This document shows positions 1 through 7,229 of a stretch of 64,000 nt of DNA, one piece after another; the stretch's first letter is position 1; each line of letters opens with the position of its first letter. The stretch covers positions 1 through 64,000 of the forward strand of contig CAYLMA010000004.1 of the NCBI GenBank assembly GCA_964384915.1, in the 5' to 3' direction. The notes beneath the pieces are model-generated. The model was not told the DNA's origin. It made no database searches and saw only the letters and a program-made list of their open reading frames with translations. The DNA comes from Sulfurimicrobium sp964384915. Lineage in GTDB: Bacteria; Pseudomonadota; Gammaproteobacteria; Burkholderiales; Sulfuricellaceae. The position numbers and the translations under genes are program-made.

Positions 1-1490
1 CCGGCCACCTTGAAGTCCATGTCGCCGAGGTGATCTTCGTCGCCCAGGATGTCGGTCAGCACGGCGAAGCGGTTGCCTTCCTTGATCAGGCCCATGGCGA
101 TGCCCGCCACGTGATCCTTGAGCGGCACGCCTGCATCCATCAGGGACAGGCAGCCGCCGCAGACGGAGGCCATGGAGCTGGAGCCGTTGGATTCGGTGAT
201 TTCAGATACCACGCGCATGGAGTAGCCGAAGTCCGCCGCATCGGGCAGAACGGCCACCAGGGCGCGCTTGGCAAGGCGGCCATGGCCGATTTCGCGGCGC
301 TTGGGCGTGCCCACGCGACCGGTTTCGCCGGTGGAGTACGGGGGGAAGTTGTAATGCAGCATGAAGCGGTCGGAATACTCGCCCTGCAGCGCGTCGATTT
401 TCTGCTCGTCACGTGCCGTGCCCAGCGTGGAAACCACAAGCGCCTGGGTTTCGCCACGGGTGAACAATGCGGAACCATGTGTGCGCGGCAAGACGCCGGT
501 ACGGATGGTGATGGGGCGCACGGTGCGCGTATCGCGTCCATCGATGCGCGGCTCGCCGTCGAGAATCTGGCCGCGAACCACCTTGGCTTCGAGATCCTGG
601 AACAGGTTCTTGATGTGGTTGATACTGTCAGCATTGGCAGCTTCGCCAGCCACTGCAGCCACTACGCGGCTGCGGATTTCGTCCACTTGCGCATAACGGG
701 TCTGCTTCTGCTTGATCTGGTAAGCCTTTCTGACATCGGCTTCGGCCAGTTCGGCAATTTTCGCTACCAGTTCAGCGTCCTTTACCGGCGCAGCCCAATC
801 CCACATTTCAGGAGCGATCTCTTCGACCAGCTCGTTGATGGCGTTGATCGCGGCCTGCAACTGATCGTGCCCATACACCACCGCGCCCAGCATGACATCT
901 TCAGGCAATTGCTGAGCTTCGGATTCCACCATCAGCACAGCCTGATCGGTACCGGCAACCACCAGATCCAGCTGGGTGGTTTTCATTTCCGTTGCAGTCG
1001 GGTTGAGGATGTAGTTGCCGTCGATATAGCCCACGCGCGCTGCGCCGATCGGTCCATCGAAGGGAATGCCGGAGATGGCAAGCGCAGCGGATGCACCCAG
1101 AATAGCGGGAATGTCGGCGTCGATTTCGGCATTCGAAGACATGACCGTGGCAACGATCTGAACTTCATTGTAAAAGCCTTCCGGAAACAGCGGACGCAAG
1201 GGGCGGTCAATCAGACGCGAAGTCAGGATTTCCTTCTCGGAGGGACGTCCCTCGCGCTTGAAGAAGCCGCCGGGGATCTTGCCTGCGGCGTAGGTGCGTT
1301 CCTGATAATCGACGGTCAGCGGGAAGAAGTCCTGCCCGGGTTTGACGTCCTTGGCTCCAACCACGGTGACCAGCACCACGGTCCCGTCCATGTCCACCAT
1401 CACGGCGCCATGCGCCTGGCGGGCGATCTCGCCCGTTTCCAGGGTGACTTCATGACGCCCGTAGGAAAAGCTTTTCTTAATATGCTTCAA
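1..1490 (-). CDS. pnp: Polyribonucleotide nucleotidyltransferase (PNPase), 3' end cut off by the window
   Basis: This enzyme phosphorolytically degrades RNA from the 3' end and is a core degradosome component in the cytoplasm. About 496 codons are visible of a protein usually near 700 residues: the first RNase PH domain, the helical linker and most of the second PH core. The visible part ends in the stretch DILGDEDHLGDMDF, which carries the catalytic aspartates. The KH and S1 RNA-binding domains lie outside the window. I chose a TTG start at 1490 because it gives the typical N-terminus (M)KHIKKSFSYG and has an AAGGA ribosome site 7 bases upstream; no ATG fits. It follows rpsO at 61 bases, the usual rpsO-pnp pairing. 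Confidence 0.95.
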   Translation of the reverse strand, partial: MKHIKKSFSYGRHEVTLETGEIARQAHGAVMVDMDGTVVLVTVVGAKDVKPGQDFFPLTVDYQERTYAAGKIPGGFFKREGRPSEKEILTSRLIDRPLRPLFPEGFYNEVQIVATVMSSNAEIDADIPAILGASAALAISGIPFDGPIGAARVGYIDGNYILNPTATEMKTTQLDLVVAGTDQAVLMVESEAQQLPEDVMLGAVVYGHDQLQAAINAINELVEEIAPEMWDWAAPVKDAELVAKIAELAEADVRKAYQIKQKQTRYAQVDEIRSRVVAAVAGEAANADSINHIKNLFQDLEAKVVRGQILDGEPRIDGRDTRTVRPITIRTGVLPRTHGSALFTRGETQALVVSTLGTARDEQKIDALQGEYSDRFMLHYNFPPYSTGETGRVGTPKRREIGHGRLAKRALVAVLPDAADFGYSMRVVSEITESNGSSSMASVCGGCLSLMDAGVPLKDHVAGIAMGLIKEGNRFAVLTDILGDEDHLGDMDFKVA

Positions 1491-1506
1491 TGCCGAATCC
1501 TTTTTC

Positions 1507-1528
1507 TTGTTGCTCGTTGCTTGTTGCC
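1507..1528. repeat. GCAAC-type short direct repeats between rpsO and pnp
   Basis: On the minus strand this stretch reads as three successive GCAAC units (GGCAACAAGCAACGAGCAACAAG in outline), ending just upstream of the pnp ribosome site. It is low-complexity intergenic sequence. It could be part of the leader from which PNPase regulates its own mRNA, but no clear stem-loop is visible. Confidence 0.4.
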
Positions 1529-1531
1529 AAT

Positions 1532-1563
1532 AAATTACTTACGCAGGCAAATTACTTACGCAG
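1532..1563. repeat. Tandem duplication of the rpsO stop-codon region
   Basis: The 15-base string AAATTACTTACGCAG occurs at 1532-1546 and again at 1549-1563, with two bases between. The second copy contains the last codons and the stop of rpsO on the minus strand; the first lies just downstream. This looks like a simple slippage or short-duplication event that left a pseudo-copy of the gene end. Confidence 0.7.
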
Positions 1564-1821
1564 ACCCAGGCGCTCGATCAGGGTGCGGTAGCGGTCGCCG
1601 CTCTTGCCTTTCAGGTAGTCGAGCAGCTTGCGGCGCTTGCTCACCAGCTTGAGCAGGCCACGACGGGAGTGGTGATCTTTGGCGTTAACCTTGAAATGAC
1701 CGGTCAGGTCATTGATGCGCGCCGTCATCAGGGCAACCTGCACTTCCGGGGACCCGGTATCGGCGGCGGCGGTTTGATATTCCTGCACGATTTGTGCTTT
1801 TTGCGTGGTGGTTACAGACAT
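1552..1821 (-). CDS. rpsO: 30S ribosomal protein S15
   Basis: S15 binds 16S rRNA early in assembly of the small-subunit platform. The 89-residue product starts MSVTTTQKAQIV and contains the family stretches DTGSPEVQVAL and LKDHHSRRGLL-like 'AKDHHSRRGLL', followed by KRRKLLDYLK. The ATG at 1821 is preceded by GAGGGAAG; an in-frame upstream start would add ten non-family residues. The 3' end, including the stop codon, is duplicated immediately downstream (see the repeat at 1532-1563). It is co-directional with pnp and probably co-transcribed with it. Confidence 0.97.
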   Translation of the reverse strand: MSVTTTQKAQIVQEYQTAAADTGSPEVQVALMTARINDLTGHFKVNAKDHHSRRGLLKLVSKRRKLLDYLKGKSGDRYRTLIERLGLRK

Positions 1822-1884
1822 CTTCCCTCTCCAAAAACTTAAATCGTGCATTTTACCTGTTTTAGGGGAAATTTCACAAGCAAA

Positions 1885-2706
1885 TTAAGCCTTTCTCGAC
1901 CCGGCAGGAGTTCTCACCTGTCGCACGCGTTCGAAAAAACAGATGGCGGCGGCGGCAGCGGCATTAAGCGACTCCATTGCGCCCGGCATCGGGATACGGA
2001 CGCGGCGCGTTGCGGCCTGCTGCAAGGGGGGCGACACGCCCGCGCCTTCGTTGCCAATCACAAACGCCACCGGCCCGCGGAGGTCCAGTTCAAACAGATC
2101 CGTTTCTGCCTGCAGGCTGGTGACGACTACTTCGCCGGCGAAATTCTCGGCAATTTCGGCCAGATCCACGCCCTCTCGAATCGGCAGATGAAAATGCGCG
2201 CCCATGCCGCCTCGCAGCACCCTGGGTGCCCAGGCATCGGCGCAGCCTGCCGACAGGTAAGCTGCCTGTGCGCCTGCCGCTGCCGCGGAGCGCAGGATGG
2301 AGCCGAGATTGCCGGGGTCCTGGAGCGTTTCCAGAAATACTGCGAATTGGATTTTTTCCGCCAGCGGCAACCGCGGTATTGCCACTCGCGCCAGAATGCC
2401 GGTCGGCGTTTCCACCGGCGCGATTTCCTGAAACAGGGCATCGCTCATCAGCGTTAGCGGAACGGACGGCAAATGCTCCAGCAGGGCGCGGTTTCCCTCA
2501 CGCTGCAGCCCGGCAGGCGACACGACCAGCAGTTGCGGCGGCCCTATCCGCTCGACGCAAGCCGCAATGAGGTGCTCGCCATCCAGCAGGGCCAGCCCGG
2601 TTTTTTTTCTTTCACGCCCACTCTGGGCAAGCTTCCTGAGAGATTTGAACACGGCATTGTCGCGCGAAGTAATCAAAGGCACTGCCCCCGCGAGCCTACC
2701 GCACAT
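1885..2706 (-). CDS. TrmH/SpoU-family RNA 2'-O-methyltransferase
   Basis: This is a SPOUT-class enzyme that transfers a methyl group from S-adenosylmethionine to a ribose 2'-OH of tRNA or rRNA. The three family motifs are visible in order: NLGSILRSA near residue 132, FVIGNEGAG near 217, and IPMPG...SLNAAAA near 237-253, which forms the trefoil-knot cofactor site. The N-terminal part (ITSRDN...LRKLAQSGRERK, GLALLDGEHL) resembles the substrate-binding domain of RlmB/TrmH-like proteins. The ATG at 2706 overlaps the upstream gene by 34 bases; a GTG at 2682 (VPLITSRDN) is an equally good start. The exact target RNA cannot be read from the sequence. Confidence 0.88.
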   Translation of the reverse strand: MCGRLAGAVPLITSRDNAVFKSLRKLAQSGRERKKTGLALLDGEHLIAACVERIGPPQLLVVSPAGLQREGNRALLEHLPSVPLTLMSDALFQEIAPVETPTGILARVAIPRLPLAEKIQFAVFLETLQDPGNLGSILRSAAAAGAQAAYLSAGCADAWAPRVLRGGMGAHFHLPIREGVDLAEIAENFAGEVVVTSLQAETDLFELDLRGPVAFVIGNEGAGVSPPLQQAATRRVRIPMPGAMESLNAAAAAAICFFERVRQVRTPAGSRKA

Positions 2707-3527
2707 TCCCGCCCATCCTGCCAGATGGCGCGGTCCAGCACGGCGCCCTTGAGCGAAGCGGAAACCAGGGTGGCGCCGCGCAGATCGCTGTAGCTCAGAT
2801 CCGCCCCATCCAGGTCGACATCGTTCAGATTGGCATGATTGAAATTCGCCCCAACCAGCAGAGCTTGGTAAAACCTGGAGCCGGACAGGTCAGCACCGGA
2901 AAAATCGGCATAGGCCAGATTGCCGCCGCTCAGGTCGGCACCGCGCAAGCGGATTTCCCGTTTGTCGCAGCCGTTCCAATTGACCCACGGCGCCGCGACA
3001 TGCTGGCACTGCGGCAGCTCAGGCACGACCCCCACCTTGACTGGATTGACGGGTTGATGAAACACCAGCCCCAGCGTTACCAGCAGAGCCAGCATTGAAA
3101 GGATGGCAAAGGCCGCGAGATAACGACGGCGGGAAGGCCACCGCTCAAGTGCGGGATGGAGATGCGGCAGGGCCAGCAGTTCGGAACTCACGCTGGTTTT
3201 GCGGCGCTCTTCGCCGCGCGGCCCGCCGGCGGTTTCGTGTTGCCGCCGGTCCTGATGGGTGCGCTCATCCGCCCAGCGGTGAGCCGCCTTGAGGCGTTCT
3301 TCCAGCCATTGTTTTTTTTCCGGATCGCTTTCGGTCTGCAGTTCCAGCAATTCCGCCGGCAACAGCGCGCGCACCGTCACCAGGGGCTGCCATTCCAGCT
3401 GGTCGATGCTGACCTCGTCCGCCGGCTCAAAGCGCCCCAGCAAGACATGGTTGGCCACCACCTGATTTGGGAATGGTCCGCTCACCACGCCCTCGCGGCG
3501 CACGTACCAAAGTTGACGATCGCTCAA
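2673..3527 (-). CDS. GYF_2-like domain / transmembrane / pentapeptide-repeat protein
   Basis: The predicted membrane protein has three parts. An N-terminal GYF_2-like domain carries WYVRREGVVSGPF and LLGRF..DEVS. A charged linker follows, then one transmembrane segment (YLAAFAILSMLALLVTLGLV). A C-terminal run of pentapeptide repeats (LRGADLSGGNLAYADFSGADLSG, later LDGADLSYSDLRGATL) should form a right-handed quadrilateral beta-helix. The function is unknown; GYF_2 domains usually bind peptides. I placed the start at a TTG (3527) behind GAAGGG, because the longer reading would run into the divergent gene at 3594. Its end overlaps the next gene, suggesting translational coupling. The start is uncertain. 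Confidence 0.75.
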   Translation of the reverse strand: MSDRQLWYVRREGVVSGPFPNQVVANHVLLGRFEPADEVSIDQLEWQPLVTVRALLPAELLELQTESDPEKKQWLEERLKAAHRWADERTHQDRRQHETAGGPRGEERRKTSVSSELLALPHLHPALERWPSRRRYLAAFAILSMLALLVTLGLVFHQPVNPVKVGVVPELPQCQHVAAPWVNWNGCDKREIRLRGADLSGGNLAYADFSGADLSGSRFYQALLVGANFNHANLNDVDLDGADLSYSDLRGATLVSASLKGAVLDRAIWQDGRECAVGSRGQCL

Positions 3528-3593
3528 TACCCGAATCCCTTCATGCGCTATAGTAGGCGGCAAACTGCAGCAGTCTAGCCCGAATGACACGTT

Positions 3594-4535
3594 ATGAAAA
3601 TAACCCTGATTACCCCTTATGCGGGCCACTCCCGCACCGGCAACCGCAATACCGCCTATCGCTACGCCGGTTTCCTGCGCCAGCTCGGCCACCAGGTCAG
3701 CGTACAAGTGAACTGGGATGGCCGCCCTGCAGACATGATGCTGGCCCTGCACGCCCGCCGCAGCCATGACTCGATCCGCCGCTTCGCGGATGCCTATCCG
3801 CAACGCCCGCTGATCCTCGCCCTGACCGGCACCGATCTGTATCGCGACATCCGGCAGGATAGTTCGGCGCAGCTATCCATGAGCCTGGCCACGCGCATGA
3901 TCGTGCTGCAGGAGATGGGGCTCAATGAGTTGACGCCAGAGCAGCAGGATAAGACGCGCGTGATTTACCAGTCTGTCGCGCCTTTGAAACCTCGCCCCAG
4001 GCTCAAGAAATTCTTTCAGATCTGCGTGATTGGCCATCTGCGCTCTGAAAAAGACCCCTTCCGCTGCGCCCATGCCCTATTCCGCCTGTCCTCCCCCAGA
4101 ATCCGCGTCATCCAGCTGGGCGGCGCCCTGGAGCCCGCCATGGCGGAACAAGCCCGCGCCCTGATGCATCAGGACAAGCGTTATCTCTGGCTGGGAGAAC
4201 TGCCCCACTGGCGCGCCATGCAAAAACTGGCGCAAAGCCATCTCATGGTCATCAGTTCGCGCATGGAGGGTGGCGCGAACGTGATCTGCGAAGCCGTCGC
4301 AGCGGGGGTGCCGGTGATTGCCTCCGGCATTGCCGGGAATATTGGCATGTTGGGAAAAGATTATGACGGCTACTATCCGCCGGAAAACGAGTCCGTACTG
4401 GCCGAGTGCATAGACCAGGCCATGGGCGATGAGCATTATTACCGGCAATTGCTGGCGCAATGCCAGGCTCGCAGCCATTTGTTCAGCGCGGAACGCGAAA
4501 AAAAAGCCCTGGCTTCGCTTCTGGATGAACTCTGA
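3594..4535 (+). CDS. senB: Glycosyltransferase of the TIGR04348 / SenB (selenosugar synthase) type
   Basis: This is a 313-residue GT-B-fold glycosyltransferase. Visible marks are the N-terminal MKITLITPYAGHSRTGNRNTA..YA.FL..LGH, the segment LALTGTDLYRDI, the central VIGHLRSEKDPF, and the C-terminal donor-site motif SRMEGGANVICEAVAAGVPVIAS. The N-terminal signature fits the family in which SenB joins selenophosphate to a UDP-sugar for selenoneine or selenosugar formation. No senA or selD/senC homologue lies nearby, so the substrate here is inferred only. It is the only plus-strand gene in the first 50 kb and is divergent from the pentapeptide protein (66 bases). No clear ribosome site precedes the ATG. 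Confidence 0.7.
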   Translation: MKITLITPYAGHSRTGNRNTAYRYAGFLRQLGHQVSVQVNWDGRPADMMLALHARRSHDSIRRFADAYPQRPLILALTGTDLYRDIRQDSSAQLSMSLATRMIVLQEMGLNELTPEQQDKTRVIYQSVAPLKPRPRLKKFFQICVIGHLRSEKDPFRCAHALFRLSSPRIRVIQLGGALEPAMAEQARALMHQDKRYLWLGELPHWRAMQKLAQSHLMVISSRMEGGANVICEAVAAGVPVIASGIAGNIGMLGKDYDGYYPPENESVLAECIDQAMGDEHYYRQLLAQCQARSHLFSAEREKKALASLLDEL

Positions 4536-4538
4536 GTG

Positions 4539-4558
4539 TGGCCGTCAAGAATGGCCAG
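4539..4558. other. Small inverted repeat between converging genes
   Basis: The 35-base gap between the convergent SenB-like and EAL genes holds TGGCC, a 9-base loop, then GGCCA. It could act as a weak bidirectional transcription barrier, but there is no T-run on either side. Confidence 0.25.
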
Positions 4559-4570
4559 CTATTCAGCGGT

Positions 4571-5875
4571 CTATTCAGGAAAGCCTTTCCACCCGGCAAG
4601 AAAATCTACGATTTTTTCAGAATCCAGCGGTTTGCTGACGTAGTAGCCTTGCACCAGATCACAGCCTAATTCCTTCAAATGCTGCATGGTCTCCAGATTT
4701 TCAACGCCTTCCGCCACGACCAGAAGCTCAAGATCATGGGCAAGGGCAATCATGGAGCGCACAATCCTTTCGTCCGAAAAAGATGTGCGCATGTTTTTCA
4801 CAAAACTCATGTCAAGCTTGAGTTCGTCGACAGGAAGATCACGCAGGCGGCTCATGGACGAATAGCCCGTCCCGAAATCATCGATCGATAGCCGAATCCC
4901 GGTTTCCTTGAGGCGTTCAAGCGATTTGCCATACATGGCGTCATCTTCCATCACGGCCGTTTCGGTTAACTCAAGAGTAAGACTGCAGGCAGGGACATTC
5001 CATATGCCCAACATCTGCTGGATCACTTCGGGCAAATGTCTTTCCTGCAAATCCTTCGGCGAAAGATTGACAGCTATATGCAAATAAGCCGAGGCCGCCC
5101 GCATGGCATCGAAATGGCACAAGGCCGAATTCAGCACACGCATGGTCAAATCAGAAATAAAGCCGGACGATTCGGCGACCGGGATAAACCTGACCGGGGA
5201 TATTGCACCTTTCGACGAGTGCTCCCACCTGGCGAGGGTTTCTACCCCTGCAATCAGCCCGGAGCGCAAATCCAGCTTGGGTTGAAAATATACATCCAGC
5301 GCATTTTCTGCGATGGCATTCCGCAAATCAGTCTGCAACTGGAATTGCATTAGACGCGGCGCATCCAGAATGGCTTCGTAAATTGCAAACCGGTCCATCC
5401 TTCGCTTTGCTTCGTGCATGGCAACATTCGCCTGGCGCAAAATCGCATCGGCATCGCCGTTTTCTCGCGAGCCAATCGCTATTCCCACGAAAGGTGTTGC
5501 ATAGAAATAGGCCCCATCGATGCACAACGAGGCATCCAAAGTATGCAATATCTTGTGAGCAGCGAGTACTGCATGTGCTTCGCTGGGCAAGCTACTCAAC
5601 AAGCAAACCATTTCATTGCGCCCAACCCTGAAAATCCTGTCTTCCGGCTTCAAGGCTTGGCCCAGCATTCCTGCCACTTGGGCACACAGTGAATCCCCTG
5701 CCCGATACCCCATCATGCCATCGATACGAGCTACGCAATCGAGCGAAACCAGTGCGACCCCCATTTTGGAATCCGAGGAAACGCTGCCGAGAGCCGCGGC
5801 CAATTCGGCCAAAAAACCCAAATGATCGGGAAGATGGAAAGCAGGTAAGGCAGCAGCGCCGCTTTCCTCGCTCAA
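4571..5875 (-). CDS. c-di-GMP phosphodiesterase with degenerate GGDEF and EAL domain
   Basis: The 434-residue cytoplasmic protein has a GGDEF-fold N-terminal half (about 20-175) and an EAL half (about 185-430). In the first half the active-site motif reads GRNEM and the RxxD inhibitory site is KPED, so it should not make c-di-GMP and may be a GTP-binding or dimer domain. The EAL half keeps the catalytic set: E in GVETLARW, N in AVNLSP, E in ELTET, the DDFGTGYSS loop, K in DELKLD, AEGVE and QGYY. It should therefore hydrolyse c-di-GMP, despite ETL in place of EAL. Its start overlaps the HD-GYP gene stop by 4 bases (ATGA), so the two are coupled. Confidence 0.9.
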   Translation of the reverse strand: MSEESGAAALPAFHLPDHLGFLAELAAALGSVSSDSKMGVALVSLDCVARIDGMMGYRAGDSLCAQVAGMLGQALKPEDRIFRVGRNEMVCLLSSLPSEAHAVLAAHKILHTLDASLCIDGAYFYATPFVGIAIGSRENGDADAILRQANVAMHEAKRRMDRFAIYEAILDAPRLMQFQLQTDLRNAIAENALDVYFQPKLDLRSGLIAGVETLARWEHSSKGAISPVRFIPVAESSGFISDLTMRVLNSALCHFDAMRAASAYLHIAVNLSPKDLQERHLPEVIQQMLGIWNVPACSLTLELTETAVMEDDAMYGKSLERLKETGIRLSIDDFGTGYSSMSRLRDLPVDELKLDMSFVKNMRTSFSDERIVRSMIALAHDLELLVVAEGVENLETMQHLKELGCDLVQGYYVSKPLDSEKIVDFLAGWKGFPE

Positions 5876-7170
5876 TGGTAAAACTCCTTCAAATCGACTT
5901 CGTACACACCGCCGGGCAGGGAACGTTTGATCTCATAGGGCAGGGAATTGCATGTCAGGGGGTTATTGATCAGATCCAGCATGATGGGCGAAGCGTAAGC
6001 TTTCTTGCCGGCATCAAGGACGGCCATCACCTTCGGCTTGAGCCGCCTGACCCGGTTATGGGCCAACACAATCGCCACCTCCCCGGTGTTCAATTCCACG
6101 AAACTGCCCACTGGATAAGGGCCAAGACACTGGATAAACTGCTCCACCATGTCTTCGTGGTAGTAATCCTTGCGCCAGTTATACAGCCTTTGCAAGGCAT
6201 CGAGAGGCGAGATCGAATCCGCATAAGGCCGTTCACTGATCAACGCCACAAAACAGTCTACGATTGCGGCCATTTTCCCCAATAGGGTAATTTGCCGTTC
6301 TTTCAGGCCCAATGGATAGCCACTGCCATTTTCCCGCTCATGGTGCTGGGCGATAATTTCAGCCGTCTGGGGCGAAAAACCAGGGTTGCTGCGCATAATT
6401 TCGAGACTGAATTGAACATGTTCCTTCATGGCCTCATATTCTTCGGACGACAGATTTCCTTTTTTTCCGAGAATACCTTCCGGCAGCCGCCCCATTCCCA
6501 CATCCAGCAAAAGGCCGGCTTCCCCAAGTATTTGCATCTGCTTTTTCGGCAGCCCCATGTGCCGGCCAAAGGCCAGGAGATGAATGGATACGCTTATTGC
6601 GTGATCGTAGGCATACTTGCTTTTTCGCCTCAGGTAAGAAAGCAGGAGCAAGGCATCAGGATTACGGATAACGCTCTCGGTTACCTCCTCAATGGATTCA
6701 TGCAGGCTCTTACTGTCGAGAATACCTTTGCTTACCACCCCCTCAAGAATCGAGCGCACCGCCTCGGTTGTTCGATCAAGGGCCTGTTTCGCAACGGGAA
6801 GCTCGTCTTCGACCAAGGCAAGTGGCGGGTAATGGGTGCGCAATTTCGCCAGTAGCCGGCCAGTGGGTGTCGAAGATGAGGGTTCAGAAACCTCCAATTC
6901 CAATATTGAGCGTTCACTCTCCATGGCTTCCAGCGGTTTCGCAGGTGCCGCCGAAACCTTTGAGGAGGCGTCAATCCCAACCATCACCGGCACCGTGCTC
7001 CTTGCCGGATCGACAAAGACAAAGCGGCAATAAAGCCGCAAGTCGTCAATTTGCGCTTGTTTTTCGATCAGAAATCCCTGAAAAACAAAAGGCGTATCGA
7101 GCCAGGGGCGATCAAGCTCATACACAAACATTCCCACGCAAAGGGTTTCTGTCAGAACTTTTATTTTCAT
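5872..7170 (-). CDS. DUF3391/HD-GYP protein with a disrupted HD motif
   Basis: The N-terminus (about 1-60: ETLCVGMFVYELDRPWLDTPF..QGFLIE) is the DUF3391 domain that commonly precedes HD-GYP phosphodiesterases. The HD-GYP domain spans about 150-330. The helix with the first histidine (H180) is present, and so are H241, HHE at 266-268 and GYP at 274-276. The signature HDxGK, however, is LDVGM at 212-216, so the metal-binding histidine and the lysine are gone. I infer a non-catalytic or altered c-di-GMP sensor. It is coupled to the downstream EAL gene by a 4-base overlap and follows the HDOD-GAF gene by 59 bases. Confidence 0.88.
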   Translation of the reverse strand: MKIKVLTETLCVGMFVYELDRPWLDTPFVFQGFLIEKQAQIDDLRLYCRFVFVDPARSTVPVMVGIDASSKVSAAPAKPLEAMESERSILELEVSEPSSSTPTGRLLAKLRTHYPPLALVEDELPVAKQALDRTTEAVRSILEGVVSKGILDSKSLHESIEEVTESVIRNPDALLLLSYLRRKSKYAYDHAISVSIHLLAFGRHMGLPKKQMQILGEAGLLLDVGMGRLPEGILGKKGNLSSEEYEAMKEHVQFSLEIMRSNPGFSPQTAEIIAQHHERENGSGYPLGLKERQITLLGKMAAIVDCFVALISERPYADSISPLDALQRLYNWRKDYYHEDMVEQFIQCLGPYPVGSFVELNTGEVAIVLAHNRVRRLKPKVMAVLDAGKKAYASPIMLDLINNPLTCNSLPYEIKRSLPGGVYEVDLKEFYH

Positions 7171-7229
7171 TTTCGTATCATAGCCGCTTCACCAGATGTA
7201 CGGCAAAAGCAAGAGATCCTGTTTTGCGC

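Noticed and set aside
30..1652. Long plus-strand open frame opposite pnp and rpsO
   Set aside because: It is antisense to clear PNPase and S15 coding sequence, has no family-like stretches, and arises from the high G+C codon use of the real genes.
2673..3803. Longer 376-residue reading of the pentapeptide protein
   Set aside because: Its first 90 or so residues run through the divergent glycosyltransferase gene and show no domain; the GYF_2-like domain begins near 3527.
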